DNA from: an alpha proteobacterium HIMB114 | GTDB taxonomy: Bacteria > Pseudomonadota > Alphaproteobacteria > Pelagibacterales > Pelagibacteraceae | Reading direction: 5' to 3' | Length of the DNA: 64,000 bases | Assembly: GCA_000163555.2 (NCBI GenBank) | Contig: ADAC02000001.1 | Location: forward strand, 248,001 to 312,000 | Part shown: positions 8,286 through 16,895 of the stretch, piece by piece | Position numbering within the stretch: the stretch's first letter is position 1 | Layout: each line of letters opens with the position of its first letter | The notes under the pieces: model-generated | Databases searched by the model: none | Told to the model about the DNA's origin: nothing | The model's input: only the letters and a program-made list of their open reading frames with translations | Program-made: the position numbers and the translations under genes

Positions 8286-9866
8286 ATGTATAAAGTTTTA
8301 ATTGCAGATAAGCTTAGTGAGGAAGCAGTAAGCATCTTTAAAGAAAATGGAATTGAAGCAGTTGTGAAAACTGGTCTAGGTGAAAAAGAATTAATAAAAG
8401 AATTAGAAACTTGCGATGGCCTAGTTGTTAGATCCGCAACAAAGCCTAACAAAAATATTATTGAAAAATCTAAAAGACTTAAAGTGATTGGAAGAGCTGG
8501 TATTGGAGTTGATAACATTGATCTTGAGGCCGCTACCAATAATGGAAAAGTTGTAATGAATACTCCTTTTGGAAATTCTATAACAACTGCAGAGCACGCA
8601 ATCACATTAATTCTATCTACTGCGAGGCAAATACCATTTGCTGATAAAACTACTCATGAAGGTAAATGGGAAAAATCTTCAATCAAAGGAGTAGAGGTAA
8701 CCGGAAAAACTTTAGGTATAATTGGCTGTGGTAATATCGGTTCAATTGTTGCCAATAGAGCTTTAGGATTACATTTTAAAGTGATTGTTTTTGATCCATT
8801 TTTACAAGATGATCGAGCAAAGGATATGGGAGTTGAAAAAGTTGAATTAAACGATTTATTTAAAAGATCTGATTTTATAACTTTGCACACTCCTTTAACT
8901 GAGAAGACAAAAAATATTATAAATAAAGATTCATTTAAACTAATGAAAAAAGGTATTCGAATTGTAAATTGTGCAAGGGGTGGATTGATTGATGAAGAAG
9001 CTCTGAAAGAAAATCTGGAAGGTGGTCATGTTGCAAGTGCTGCATTAGATGTTTTTATAAATGAGCCCCCAAAAGATAGTCCTTTACTTGGAACCAAAAA
9101 TTTAATTATGACACCTCACTTAGGGGCATCCACAACTGAAGCACAAGAAAAAGTTGCCTTGCAAGTTGCAGAACAAATTTCAGATTATTTAAAAACTGGT
9201 GCTATTACAAATGCTGTGAATACTTTTTCATTAACAGCCAAAGAGTATAATTCTGTACAGCCCTACTTAAAACTTTCTGAGCAATTAGGTGGATTTGCCG
9301 GTCAATTAACAGAGAATGCTATCAAAAGAATTGAAATAGAGTTTGAAGGTCAGGTATCACAAATAAATACTCAACCATTAATGCAAACTATGATTTGCGC
9401 ACTGTTAAAATCAAATTTTGATGGTGTGAATGTTATTAATTCAATTCTAGTTGCAAAAAATAAATCTATTCAGATATCAGAGACCAAGCATGAAAAAGCA
9501 TGCGAATACCAATCATGTGTAACTCTTACTATCGAGACAGATAAACAAACAAGATCAGTTTCGGGAACTTTATTTGGTGGTAAGCCAAGAATAGTAAATG
9601 TTAAAGGTATCAAAATCGAAGCTGAACTTGCTAAGCATAATCTTTATATTAGCAACGAAGATAAACCAGGTTTTATAAGTAATTTATCTAAAATATTGTC
9701 AGATAATAATATTAATATCGCAACATTTAATCTTGGAAGAAAAGATAGTGGCGGAGAAGCCATTGCCCTTATATCTACAGACAATCCGATAGAAGAAAAA
9801 GTCTTAGATGGTATAAAAAAATTACCACTGGTTATTCAAGCAAAAACACTCACTTTTAATGAATAA
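8286..9866 (+). CDS. serA: D-3-phosphoglycerate dehydrogenase
   Basis: A 526-residue long-type SerA. The order is a substrate domain with the NAD-binding loop GIIGCGNIGSIVAN (about residues 144-157), catalytic Arg in NCARGGLIDEE, Glu downstream, and His in MTPHLGAST. An intervening domain and a C-terminal ACT domain (DKPGFISNLSKILSDNN region) follow, the latter often sensing serine. It oxidises 3-phosphoglycerate as the committed step of serine synthesis. SerA can also reduce 2-oxoglutarate to D-2-hydroxyglutarate; a YdiJ-like enzyme at 58335 could remove that product. Confidence 0.96.
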   Translation: MYKVLIADKLSEEAVSIFKENGIEAVVKTGLGEKELIKELETCDGLVVRSATKPNKNIIEKSKRLKVIGRAGIGVDNIDLEAATNNGKVVMNTPFGNSITTAEHAITLILSTARQIPFADKTTHEGKWEKSSIKGVEVTGKTLGIIGCGNIGSIVANRALGLHFKVIVFDPFLQDDRAKDMGVEKVELNDLFKRSDFITLHTPLTEKTKNIINKDSFKLMKKGIRIVNCARGGLIDEEALKENLEGGHVASAALDVFINEPPKDSPLLGTKNLIMTPHLGASTTEAQEKVALQVAEQISDYLKTGAITNAVNTFSLTAKEYNSVQPYLKLSEQLGGFAGQLTENAIKRIEIEFEGQVSQINTQPLMQTMICALLKSNFDGVNVINSILVAKNKSIQISETKHEKACEYQSCVTLTIETDKQTRSVSGTLFGGKPRIVNVKGIKIEAELAKHNLYISNEDKPGFISNLSKILSDNNINIATFNLGRKDSGGEAIALISTDNPIEEKVLDGIKKLPLVIQAKTLTFNE

Positions 9867-10740
9867 TAAATTTTTATCATTAGTTGCAAATGAAAAATTT
9901 GTAGCTGATGAATTAATAAATTTTTGTAAAGAAAATTTTTCTTTTAAAATATTAAGCACCAGAACTCTTTCAAACCATGCATTAGAGGTTGAAATAGAAA
10001 ATTTTGATATAAATAAAACTCAAGATTTAAATAAAATTTTTAATCAGAAACAAATTGATTTTTGTATTAGAGATAAAAATTTCAAAGATTTTAAAGTTTT
10101 ACTTTGTGACATGGATGCAACCATGATTGCAAATGAAACATTAGATGATTTAGTAAAAATTACTGGCTCAGACTATAATGTTGATGAGACAAGCAAGTTA
10201 GCAATGGAAGGTAAAATTGATCTTAGAACTACACTTAAAAATAGGGTGGAAATTCTAAAAGGTCAGCCAAAAAGTTTAATAAATGAAGTATTAAAAGGTA
10301 TTAAATTTAATCCTGGCGGCAAAACACTAGTGAGTACACTTAATAATTTAGGATTTGAAAGCAATCTAATAACCGGTGGTTTTAAACCAATTTCAACATA
10401 CGTTGGTAAAGAGCTAGGATTTAAAAATGTAATTAGTAATGAATTTAATTTCGATGAGAATAATTGTTTTACTGGGGACTATGTTCCTATTACTGGACAA
10501 AAAAATTCAAAATATATGTATATGGAAAAAATTAACAAAGAAAAAAATATCCCATTCGCAGAAATGGTTTCAGTTGGCGATGGATCAAATGATTTAGAAA
10601 TGCTTAAACACTCAGGCCTAGGTATTGGATATCATGCGCATCAGATCATAAAAAATAATATTTTAAATCAAATTAATTTTACAAATTTAGAAACAGTTCT
10701 ATATTTTTTAGGTATAAAAGAAGAAAATTTTATAATTTAA
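9859..10740 (+). CDS. serB: Phosphoserine phosphatase
   Basis: A 293-residue HAD phosphatase. An N-terminal domain of about 75 residues precedes the catalytic motif LCDMDATMIANE with Asp84 and Asp86. Motif III/IV is VSVGDGSNDLEML, followed by GIGYHAH. It removes phosphate from L-phosphoserine, finishing serine synthesis. The 8-base overlap with serA suggests translational coupling. Confidence 0.94.
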   Translation: MNNKFLSLVANEKFVADELINFCKENFSFKILSTRTLSNHALEVEIENFDINKTQDLNKIFNQKQIDFCIRDKNFKDFKVLLCDMDATMIANETLDDLVKITGSDYNVDETSKLAMEGKIDLRTTLKNRVEILKGQPKSLINEVLKGIKFNPGGKTLVSTLNNLGFESNLITGGFKPISTYVGKELGFKNVISNEFNFDENNCFTGDYVPITGQKNSKYMYMEKINKEKNIPFAEMVSVGDGSNDLEMLKHSGLGIGYHAHQIIKNNILNQINFTNLETVLYFLGIKEENFII

Positions 10741-10746
10741 AATTAA

Positions 10747-11736
10747 ATGAAAATTTGCGTTATATATTCTCATCATAAGTTAGGGGACTTAATTTGGCAG
10801 TTACCGTATATTAAATCTATAAGCAGTCATCACAACTCCAGAATCACCTTGATCACAAGACCAACAACGCAAGCAAAAGATATATTAAAAGATGAAAATT
10901 ATATTAATAATTTTTTTTATTGTAATTTCCGCAAAGGAATATGGTATTTTTTAGAAATTTTTATTTTATTTAATTTTTTTAAAAAGAATAATTTTTCTCA
11001 TGTTTATATCTTGGATAAAATATCTAGACCGGCAATTGCTGCTAAGCTAGCTGGTATAAAAAACATAATTGGTCCAGGTGTCAAAAATCAAAAAAAATGG
11101 CTCACATGTTGTAGTTACTTAAGTTTAAACGAATATAAAATACTTAATTATTCTGAGCAGTCTGAGATGGTATTAAATTTAAATGGTATTAATGTCTTAG
11201 ATAAAATACCGAGAATAAACATCCATGAAGATAGTTTAAAGAGTATTGAGCCAAAAATAATTTTAAATAATAAAAATTTTGTATCTTTTGGTGTAGATTC
11301 ATTTGAACCTTATAAGATGTGGTTTGAAGAGCAATTTGCAGAACTTGCTAACAAGTTAAATGATGCTGGTATTACAGATCAGATTTTTTTAATATCATCT
11401 AAAGCTAATTCACAGATTGTAAAAAAAATAATTAATCTTTCAAAAAGAGATATATTTTATAATTGTTCAAAACTAAACTTATTAGGAGTAATAAAAGTAA
11501 TAAAAAAATCAAAATTTTTTGTGGGTAATAATTCTGGCCCTTTAAATTTAGCCTCAGCGTTAAATATTAGAGCTTTTGGTTTGATTGCCAATGATAAGGT
11601 AAGCGAATTAAGAAATAGCAATATAAGTCCAATATTGCCTGATGATTATGAGGATAAATTTTACAGAGACAGGGAGGGCATGAGAAGACTAAATGTTGAA
11701 AAAGTTTATAATCAAATTATTTCAGATTTAAACTAG
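10747..11736 (+). CDS. Glycosyltransferase family 9 (heptosyltransferase-like)
   Basis: A 329-residue protein with the GT9 pattern: an N-terminal HHKLGDLIWQLPY segment and a C-terminal donor-site motif GNNSGPLNLASALN. GT9 enzymes add heptose or similar sugars to lipopolysaccharide core. It follows serB by 6 bases and may be read through from the serine operon. Its codon use is very Asn/Lys/Ile-rich like its neighbours. The last 9 bases overlap the convergent bcp gene. The sugar is not predictable from this sequence. Confidence 0.8.
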   Translation: MKICVIYSHHKLGDLIWQLPYIKSISSHHNSRITLITRPTTQAKDILKDENYINNFFYCNFRKGIWYFLEIFILFNFFKKNNFSHVYILDKISRPAIAAKLAGIKNIIGPGVKNQKKWLTCCSYLSLNEYKILNYSEQSEMVLNLNGINVLDKIPRINIHEDSLKSIEPKIILNNKNFVSFGVDSFEPYKMWFEEQFAELANKLNDAGITDQIFLISSKANSQIVKKIINLSKRDIFYNCSKLNLLGVIKVIKKSKFFVGNNSGPLNLASALNIRAFGLIANDKVSELRNSNISPILPDDYEDKFYRDREGMRRLNVEKVYNQIISDLN

Positions 11737-12195
11737 ATTATTTTTTAGAAAATTAAGTACCTCTTTAACATGTTCTTTGACTTTTACATTATTCCAAATT
11801 TTTATTACCTTTTGATTTTTTCCAATAAGAACAGTTGTTCTTTTTATGCCCATAAACTTTTTTCCATACATTGATTTTTCACCCCAGGCACCAAGTTCTT
11901 TTATAAGTTTAATATTTTCATCAGATAGCAATTTAAATGGAAATTTAAACTTTGATTTAAATTTTAAATGACTTTCAATGCTATCTTTTGAAACACCAAT
12001 AATCTCGGTATTTAATTTTTTAAATTTTTTATAATCTTTTGCAAACTCAATAGACTCGGTAGTACAACCTGGCGTATTATCTTTTGGATAAACATAAATA
12101 ATTAAATTTTGTTTTAAATTTTTTTTTAAGTGAAAAATCTTTCCATTTGTTGATGGTAATTTAAAGTCTTTTAATAATTTATTTTCTTTAATCAT
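11728..12195 (-). CDS. bcp: Thioredoxin-dependent peroxiredoxin of the Bcp/PrxQ type
   Basis: A 155-residue peroxiredoxin with peroxidatic Cys44 in YPKDNTPGCTTESIEF. It is the only cysteine in the protein: the resolving Cys that E. coli Bcp has five residues later is Ile-Glu here. It would therefore have to work as a 1-Cys peroxidase, resolved by an outside thiol. It reduces hydrogen peroxide and organic peroxides in the cytoplasm. The start lies 28 bases from the divergent rhodanese gene. Confidence 0.9.
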   Translation of the reverse strand: MIKENKLLKDFKLPSTNGKIFHLKKNLKQNLIIYVYPKDNTPGCTTESIEFAKDYKKFKKLNTEIIGVSKDSIESHLKFKSKFKFPFKLLSDENIKLIKELGAWGEKSMYGKKFMGIKRTTVLIGKNQKVIKIWNNVKVKEHVKEVLNFLKNNLV

Positions 12196-12223
12196 AATAA
12201 TTTAAAATTTATAATGTCCTATT

Positions 12224-12616
12224 ATGAAATTAAAAACATCTAAAGAGCTTGTTGATGAAGCTATGGATAAAATTAAAACTTTATCTCCTTTAGAACTTAA
12301 AGAATTACAAAAACAAAAACCAGATTTAGTATTGATTGATATTAGAGATATTAGGGAGCTTAAGAAAACAGGAAAAATCAAAGGTGCAAAACACATGCCA
12401 CGCGGCATGCTTGAATTTTGGCTAGATCCAGAAAGTCCATATTATAAAAAAGATATCACGCCAGATAAGACAAAAGTTTTATATTGCGCTTCAAATTGGA
12501 GAAGTGCTTTAGCTGCATTAACAATTCAAGAAATGGGTTTTAATAATGTTTCTCATATTAAAGGCGGATTTCAGGCTATGGTAGATGAGGGTTTTGAAAC
12601 CGAAATAATTGAATAA
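12224..12616 (+). CDS. Rhodanese-like domain protein
   Basis: A single rhodanese domain of 130 residues. The conserved DIRDIRE segment lies near residue 40 and the active-site loop CASNWRS at residues 88-94 with Cys88 intact. Such proteins bind sulfur as a persulfide and pass it to acceptors such as thiosulfate-derived or tRNA-modifying systems. An N-terminal helical stretch of about 25 residues precedes the domain. The partner is unknown; the thiouridylase MnmA is 3 kb away, which is suggestive only. Confidence 0.88.
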   Translation: MKLKTSKELVDEAMDKIKTLSPLELKELQKQKPDLVLIDIRDIRELKKTGKIKGAKHMPRGMLEFWLDPESPYYKKDITPDKTKVLYCASNWRSALAALTIQEMGFNNVSHIKGGFQAMVDEGFETEIIE

Positions 12617-12617
12617 T

Positions 12618-13202
12618 TTATTTTTTTGCCTCTCGAAAAACAAACTCTAATCTGTCTTGACCAAAAAACATTTTAGATCCAACAATGAAAGTGGGTGCTC
12701 CAAAAACGCCTTTTTTAAAAGCATTGTTGGTTTTTGTTTTTAAATCATCTTTAATTTTTTGATCACTTAATTTTTCAATAAAACTTTTTGGATTAATATC
12801 CATGTTTTTAATAAAACGTTCTAAAATTTTACCATCATTTAAGTTAAGCGAGTCAACCCATGCAGCTTTGTAAAACTGATCAACATAATTATTAAGAAAC
12901 CCTTCTTTTTCAGCGACTAAAGCACCTCTCATTATATTTACTGTCTTTAATGGAAAGTATCTATTAAACTGAAACTTAACCTTAAACCAATCTGCACAAA
13001 TTTTTAAATCTTTAATCATATGTTTGGCTCTTGATGGATTTAATCCAGGCGCTGTAATATTCGCTAATTGATGAATTCCACCAAGGAGTATTGGCATATA
13101 GTTAACTTTAATTTTATTTTCTTTTTCAAAACGTTTTATTTGTTCATGAGCAAGGTAGGAGTAGGGACTACTAATATCAAAATAAAATTCAATTTTTTTC
13201 AT
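12618..13202 (-). CDS. DsbA-fold 2-hydroxychromene-2-carboxylate isomerase-like protein
   Basis: A 194-residue thioredoxin-fold protein starting with KIEFYFDISSPYSYLAHEQI, where Ser replaces the DsbA CxxC. It has the cis-Pro motif GVFGAPTFIVG near the C-terminus. This is the HCCA isomerase / kappa-class GST group, which uses glutathione in aromatic catabolism or other isomerisations. No other aromatic-degradation genes are adjacent, so the true substrate is open. Its start codon overlaps the stop of the ABA4-like gene by one base. Confidence 0.85.
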   Translation of the reverse strand: MKKIEFYFDISSPYSYLAHEQIKRFEKENKIKVNYMPILLGGIHQLANITAPGLNPSRAKHMIKDLKICADWFKVKFQFNRYFPLKTVNIMRGALVAEKEGFLNNYVDQFYKAAWVDSLNLNDGKILERFIKNMDINPKSFIEKLSDQKIKDDLKTKTNNAFKKGVFGAPTFIVGSKMFFGQDRLEFVFREAKK

Positions 13203-13708
13203 TATTCATGCAGCTTTAATCTTTGAGCAATTAATAATCTCAAAAATAAATATAAAAATAAACCTACTGGTCCACTAAAATAAGTTAAAATTAGAGGGAA
13301 TATTGCAATGTACTTATGAATGTTTAATCTCATCGCATCATTTGCTATCCAGGCACCGAGGAATAAACTTAATGTTAAAAAATGTATCCAAAAAATTAAA
13401 ACAAACAGGGTATTATCCATTAAAGACATTAGCTCATCTAACCCTAAATAAAGCCTAAAGTTATTTAAGACATCGAGAGGATCTTTTTTTATTAGATTCT
13501 CAAATGCTCCAGAGGGATAAATTTGCTCAAAAGCTAAATAGCCATATGTGAGTGCTAAAATAAAAGGGATAAATAGGTTGTTAACTAAACCCTGAGTAAT
13601 TTTTGAACTTGGAGAAAAAATAATTAACAGCCAAAGTGGAATTACACCAATATTTGCAAATTGGTATATCATTTCTAAGGTAAAAAAATCTTTGATCGTT
13701 TCTAACAT
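13202..13708 (-). CDS. ABA4-like membrane protein (DUF4281)
   Basis: A 168-residue protein with about four hydrophobic helices and the family pattern: NIGVIPLWLLIIFSP early, then FWIHFLTLSLFLGAWIANDA, then a GPVGLFLYLFLR C-terminal helix. The plant homologue ABA4 acts in neoxanthin formation; bacterial copies are uncharacterised. The genome encodes a retinal protein at 55261, so a carotenoid or retinoid role can be imagined, but no carotenoid gene lies beside it. It is first in a two-gene minus-strand unit with the isomerase-like gene. Confidence 0.75.
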   Translation of the reverse strand: MLETIKDFFTLEMIYQFANIGVIPLWLLIIFSPSSKITQGLVNNLFIPFILALTYGYLAFEQIYPSGAFENLIKKDPLDVLNNFRLYLGLDELMSLMDNTLFVLIFWIHFLTLSLFLGAWIANDAMRLNIHKYIAIFPLILTYFSGPVGLFLYLFLRLLIAQRLKLHE

Positions 13709-13730
13709 ATGGTAACGTCCTAGTTTATAT

Positions 13731-14291
13731 ATGAATCAATCTAAATCAATCCATCAAAACTTAGATACAGTAGAAGAAATAAAGGAATTGGCACTAAAGT
13801 ATTTAGATAAATATCAACCTTCAAAAAAAAGTTTGCAAATTTATTTATTCAGAAAAGCGATTGATGCCCAGAGTAATACAATTGAAAAAAGTGAGATTAT
13901 AAAGAAAATTGATATTGTTTTAGATGATTTAGAAGAAAAAGGTATTTTAAATGATACTCTTTACTCTGAAATTAAATCAAAGAATTTTTTAAAACGTGGT
14001 TACTCTTTGAATAAAATAAAACAACATTTGTCTCAAAAGGGCATCGGAAGTGAACTTTTAAAGCAAACTATTGAGAAAATTCAAAATGATCATACAAATC
14101 CTGATTTTTATTCTGCAATAAGAATATGCAAAAAGAGAAGACTAGGACCATACCGTCCAGATGCTAATAAAGAAATTTTTTATAAAAAAGATATGGGTGT
14201 TTTAGCCAGATCAGGTTTTAGTTATGATTTATCAAAAGAAGTTTTAGCTTTAGACAGAAAACAACTCAAAATTTATGAGAAAAAGCTTTAG
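13731..14291 (+). CDS. recX: RecX-family regulatory protein
   Basis: A 186-residue basic, all-helical protein with RecX-type three-helix repeats (ALKYLDKYQPSKKSLQIYLFRKA, then LNDTLYSEIKSKNFLKRGYSLNKIKQHLSQKGI). RecX binds RecA filaments and limits recombination. It has a long N-terminal segment for the family. The recA gene is not in the window. It diverges from the ABA4-like gene by 22 bases. Confidence 0.82.
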   Translation: MNQSKSIHQNLDTVEEIKELALKYLDKYQPSKKSLQIYLFRKAIDAQSNTIEKSEIIKKIDIVLDDLEEKGILNDTLYSEIKSKNFLKRGYSLNKIKQHLSQKGIGSELLKQTIEKIQNDHTNPDFYSAIRICKKRRLGPYRPDANKEIFYKKDMGVLARSGFSYDLSKEVLALDRKQLKIYEKKL

Positions 14292-14292
14292 T

Positions 14293-14430
14293 TTATTTTT
14301 TACCTTTCTTTCGCTTTTCTTCCTCAACTAATTCATTTATCTTTTTTTGCATGGTTTGTCTTACAACACTAAAAACAATGATGCCAAAAATTGATACACT
14401 TACGATTATGATTAATATAGTCTTGACCAT
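14293..14430 (-). CDS. 45-residue single-helix membrane protein
   Basis: This small frame begins at the ATG at 14430, which overlaps the cysQ stop as TAATG, and ends at 14293. It encodes one hydrophobic helix (TILIIIVSVSIFGIIVFSVV) followed by a charged tail (QKKINELVEEEKRKKGKK). The start coupling to cysQ and the TM-plus-charged-tail layout support a real gene. I recognise no family. It ends one base after the convergent recX stop. Confidence 0.6.
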   Translation of the reverse strand: MVKTILIIIVSVSIFGIIVFSVVRQTMQKKINELVEEEKRKKGKK

Positions 14431-15203
14431 TATATTTTTGAATTCCTTCTAATTAATAATGAAGGATTTTTAAAACCCCTTTTGCCATATAGTATTTTTT
14501 TATTTTGATGAGTTCTCACAATTGCTCCAGCACCTTCTGCAATAGCATGACCAGCAGCATAATCCCATTCTCTTGCTCGTGCTCTGGCAGCATAAAAGTC
14601 AAATTCTGAACTTGCAATCATACAAAATTTTAGAGAACTTCTCATGCTCACAAAATGATTAATTTTATATTTTTTTAAAATTCGTCTTATAATTTCAGAT
14701 GGTTTTGATGAGTTTGTTAATGCAATTTTGTCTCTTTTTTTTATCTTTGAACAATCTAATTTGATTTTTTTCTTTTTATCAAAAATTTCATAGGCTTTAT
14801 TTTTTCCAAACGAGTAAAACAATCTTTTCTTTTTTGGCGCATAAATAATACCAGCTACTGGTTTTTGGTTTATAATTAAGCCTGCATTAATTGTATATTC
14901 TGATCCACCTTTTATATATGAACTTGTCCCATCGATTGGATCAACTAACCAAAAAGTTTGTCTTTTTTTAATTTTTGTATTTTTAATAGTTTCTTCAGAA
15001 ACAACTTCTATTTCAGGTGATATTTTTTTTAAAAACTTTTGTAATATTTTATCAACCTCTAAATCACCATTGGAAACAGGTGTTCCATCATCTTTGGTAA
15101 ATATTTTTAGCTTTTTTGCACATTGTATTGATTCAGATCCCGCCTTATAAAAAATTGGAATAAGTTTTTTGATTAGCTTTTGTGTATCAATTTTATTCTT
15201 CAT
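14430..15203 (-). CDS. cysQ: Inositol-monophosphatase-family phosphatase, CysQ type
   Basis: A 257-residue enzyme with the metal-binding motifs of the family: SEET (motif Glu), WLVDPIDGTSSYIKG (Asp pair) and the C-terminal WDYAAGHAIAEGAGA. CysQ hydrolyses 3'-phosphoadenosine-5'-phosphate, a by-product of sulfate assimilation; other family members act on inositol phosphates. It is the middle gene of an overlapping three-gene chain with the DUF3553 gene upstream and the 45-residue membrane protein downstream. CysQ is favoured over SuhB because of the SFGKNKAYEIFDKKKK-type insert region, but this is moderate. Confidence 0.85.
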   Translation of the reverse strand: MKNKIDTQKLIKKLIPIFYKAGSESIQCAKKLKIFTKDDGTPVSNGDLEVDKILQKFLKKISPEIEVVSEETIKNTKIKKRQTFWLVDPIDGTSSYIKGGSEYTINAGLIINQKPVAGIIYAPKKKRLFYSFGKNKAYEIFDKKKKIKLDCSKIKKRDKIALTNSSKPSEIIRRILKKYKINHFVSMRSSLKFCMIASSEFDFYAARARAREWDYAAGHAIAEGAGAIVRTHQNKKILYGKRGFKNPSLLIRRNSKI

Positions 15204-15366
15204 ATTTTTCTAAAGTAATTTCGGAGGTATTTATAGTTTTTTTCCCCGCATTTTGAAAATTTACTGTTACCTTATTATCTACAATTGACTGTACTTGACC
15301 GATACCCCAATCTTTGTGAGATGGGTGGATTACAAAGTCACCGGGATCATAGTCATATACATGCAT
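15193..15366 (-). CDS. DUF3553 small protein
   Basis: A 57-residue protein starting at 15366 and overlapping the cysQ start by 11 bases. The sequence GDFVIHPSHKDWGIGQV at its start and the VTVNFQNAGKKTI strand are typical of DUF3553, a short SH3-like or CarD-like barrel found widely in alphaproteobacteria. Related folds bind RNA polymerase or helicases, but this family has no fixed function that I know. It is divergent from mnmA, with only 33 bases between the starts. Confidence 0.75.
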   Translation of the reverse strand: MHVYDYDPGDFVIHPSHKDWGIGQVQSIVDNKVTVNFQNAGKKTINTSEITLEKYEE

Positions 15367-15399
15367 TTTAAAATATGATTATCGTGATATACCGATGTT

Positions 15400-16533
15400 A
15401 TGAGTTTAGCAATCACAGATATTACAGAGAAGAATATACTTGGTTTTGATAAAGATAAATCTCAAACGAAAGTCGTTGTTGCAATGTCGGGAGGCGTTGA
15501 TTCTTCTGTAGTTGCAGCTCTTTTGAAAAAAGATGGCTATGATGTAATTGGAATTACACTCCAGTTATTTGATTACGGAAAAATTGGAAAAACAAAAGGG
15601 ACATGTTGCGCTGGGAAAGATATTTATGATGCAAAAAAAGTTTGTGATCAACTTGAAATTAAGCATGAAGTTTTCAATTATGAGTCGATATTTAAAGAAG
15701 AGGTCATAGAAAAATTTGCAGATAGTTACATAAAAGGAGAAACTCCAATTCCTTGTGTCGATTGCAATCAAACTGTAAAATTTAGAGATCTTTTTAAATC
15801 GGCAAAAAATTTAGATGCTGATGCATTAGCAACGGGACACTATGTTAAGAGAATATTTAATCATAGTGCCATGATGTATAGACCAGAGGATTTAAATCGC
15901 GATCAAAGCTATTTTTTATTTAATACTACCCAAGAACAACTTGATTATCTTAGATTTCCTTTAGCTTCATTACCAAAAACCAAAACTAGAGATATTGCCA
16001 GAGATTTAAAATTACAAGTTGCAAATAAACCAGATAGCCAGGATATTTGTTTTGTTCCAAACGGTAATTATAAGACAATTGTAGAAAAGCTAAGACCAGA
16101 GTCATTTGTTGAAGGTGAAATTGTAGATACTAAGGGAAAAATATTAGGAAAACATAATGGGATAGCAAATTTTACAATAGGACAAAGAAAAGGAATAAAA
16201 GTATCATCAATCGATCCTTTCTTTGTAATAAGAATTGATCCTAAGAAAAATCAGGTAGTTATAGGATCACGAGAAGAACTTTCAGTTCAAACTATTTATT
16301 TAAAAGACATAAATTATCTTTGCGATAAAGAGCAATTAAATGGCGATTTTTTTGTTAAGGTGAGATCTACAGGAAATCTATTAGAGTGTAATGTGTCTGA
16401 TAATGGACATAAAGTAACGCTTTTAAGCGGCGAGACAGGAGTTTCACCTGGTCAAGCATGTGTATTTTATAAAAAGGATGAGTTTGGAATGAGAGTGTAT
16501 GGAGGTGGATGGATAGATAGAACGGAGAAATAA
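15400..16533 (+). CDS. mnmA: tRNA-specific 2-thiouridylase
   Basis: A 377-residue enzyme that thiolates U34 of tRNA for Lys, Glu and Gln. The ATP-pyrophosphatase loop AMSGGVDSSV lies near residue 28, the catalytic Cys is in PCVDCNQTVKF, and the persulfide Cys is in DSQDICFVPNG. The C-terminal beta-barrel domain ends with MRVYGGGWI. The gene is complete and of normal length. Confidence 0.97.
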   Translation: MSLAITDITEKNILGFDKDKSQTKVVVAMSGGVDSSVVAALLKKDGYDVIGITLQLFDYGKIGKTKGTCCAGKDIYDAKKVCDQLEIKHEVFNYESIFKEEVIEKFADSYIKGETPIPCVDCNQTVKFRDLFKSAKNLDADALATGHYVKRIFNHSAMMYRPEDLNRDQSYFLFNTTQEQLDYLRFPLASLPKTKTRDIARDLKLQVANKPDSQDICFVPNGNYKTIVEKLRPESFVEGEIVDTKGKILGKHNGIANFTIGQRKGIKVSSIDPFFVIRIDPKKNQVVIGSREELSVQTIYLKDINYLCDKEQLNGDFFVKVRSTGNLLECNVSDNGHKVTLLSGETGVSPGQACVFYKKDEFGMRVYGGGWIDRTEK

Positions 16534-16617
16534 TTATTTCTTTTTATTTTTTCTTCTATTTCTTCTTCTCTTAGATCCGATTTTTCTTCGACCTCGATGT
16601 TTTTTTGGATATCCCAT
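16534..16617 (-). CDS. 27-residue highly basic protein, possibly ribosome-associated
   Basis: A tiny frame on the minus strand, starting with ATG at 16617 and ending at 16534 directly against the mnmA stop. The product begins MGYPKKHRGRRKIGSKRRRN; 17 of its 27 residues are Lys or Arg. Its composition and length recall very small ribosomal proteins such as THX, bL37 or bS22, but I cannot align it with any of them. Three consecutive Arg-rich codon blocks and the tight packing against mnmA argue against chance, although no ribosome-binding site is seen. Confidence 0.5.
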   Translation of the reverse strand: MGYPKKHRGRRKIGSKRRRNRRKNKKK

Positions 16618-16682
16618 TTTATGTTTTTTATTAAATTAAAAGTTGTATTTAGCAGATTTTTATTTTATTTACTAGATCGAAT

Positions 16683-16877
16683 ATGAGTTCAACTTTTAAA
16701 AATAACAAACCTTTAGATTTCACTAAAAATGAAGAGAACTCAAAAAATAATATAGATTACTTCAATTTAAAAGAAGATAGAGCCAAAGAGGACAAGCAAG
16801 AAAAAGTCCAAAGTGTTTTATTCGTATCTGCTGCAGCTGTTTTTATCGTAGCATTTGTTGCTATAATTTATTCTTAA
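16683..16877 (+). CDS. Small tail-anchored membrane protein
   Basis: A 64-residue protein with a charged, Asn/Lys/Glu-rich N-terminus (about residues 1-43) and one hydrophobic C-terminal helix (VLFVSAAAVFIVAFVAIIYS). This layout predicts a tail-anchored or single-pass inner-membrane protein with its N-terminus in the cytoplasm. I recognise no family. It lies 18 bases before a LysE exporter and may be in the same transcript. Confidence 0.6.
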   Translation: MSSTFKNNKPLDFTKNEENSKNNIDYFNLKEDRAKEDKQEKVQSVLFVSAAAVFIVAFVAIIYS

Positions 16878-16895
16878 AATAAAAATAACTTTTTT

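Noticed and set aside
8282-8605. Minus-strand open frame at the start of serA
   Set aside because: Antisense shadow of the conserved serA N-terminal domain; no own ribosome-binding site or known domain.
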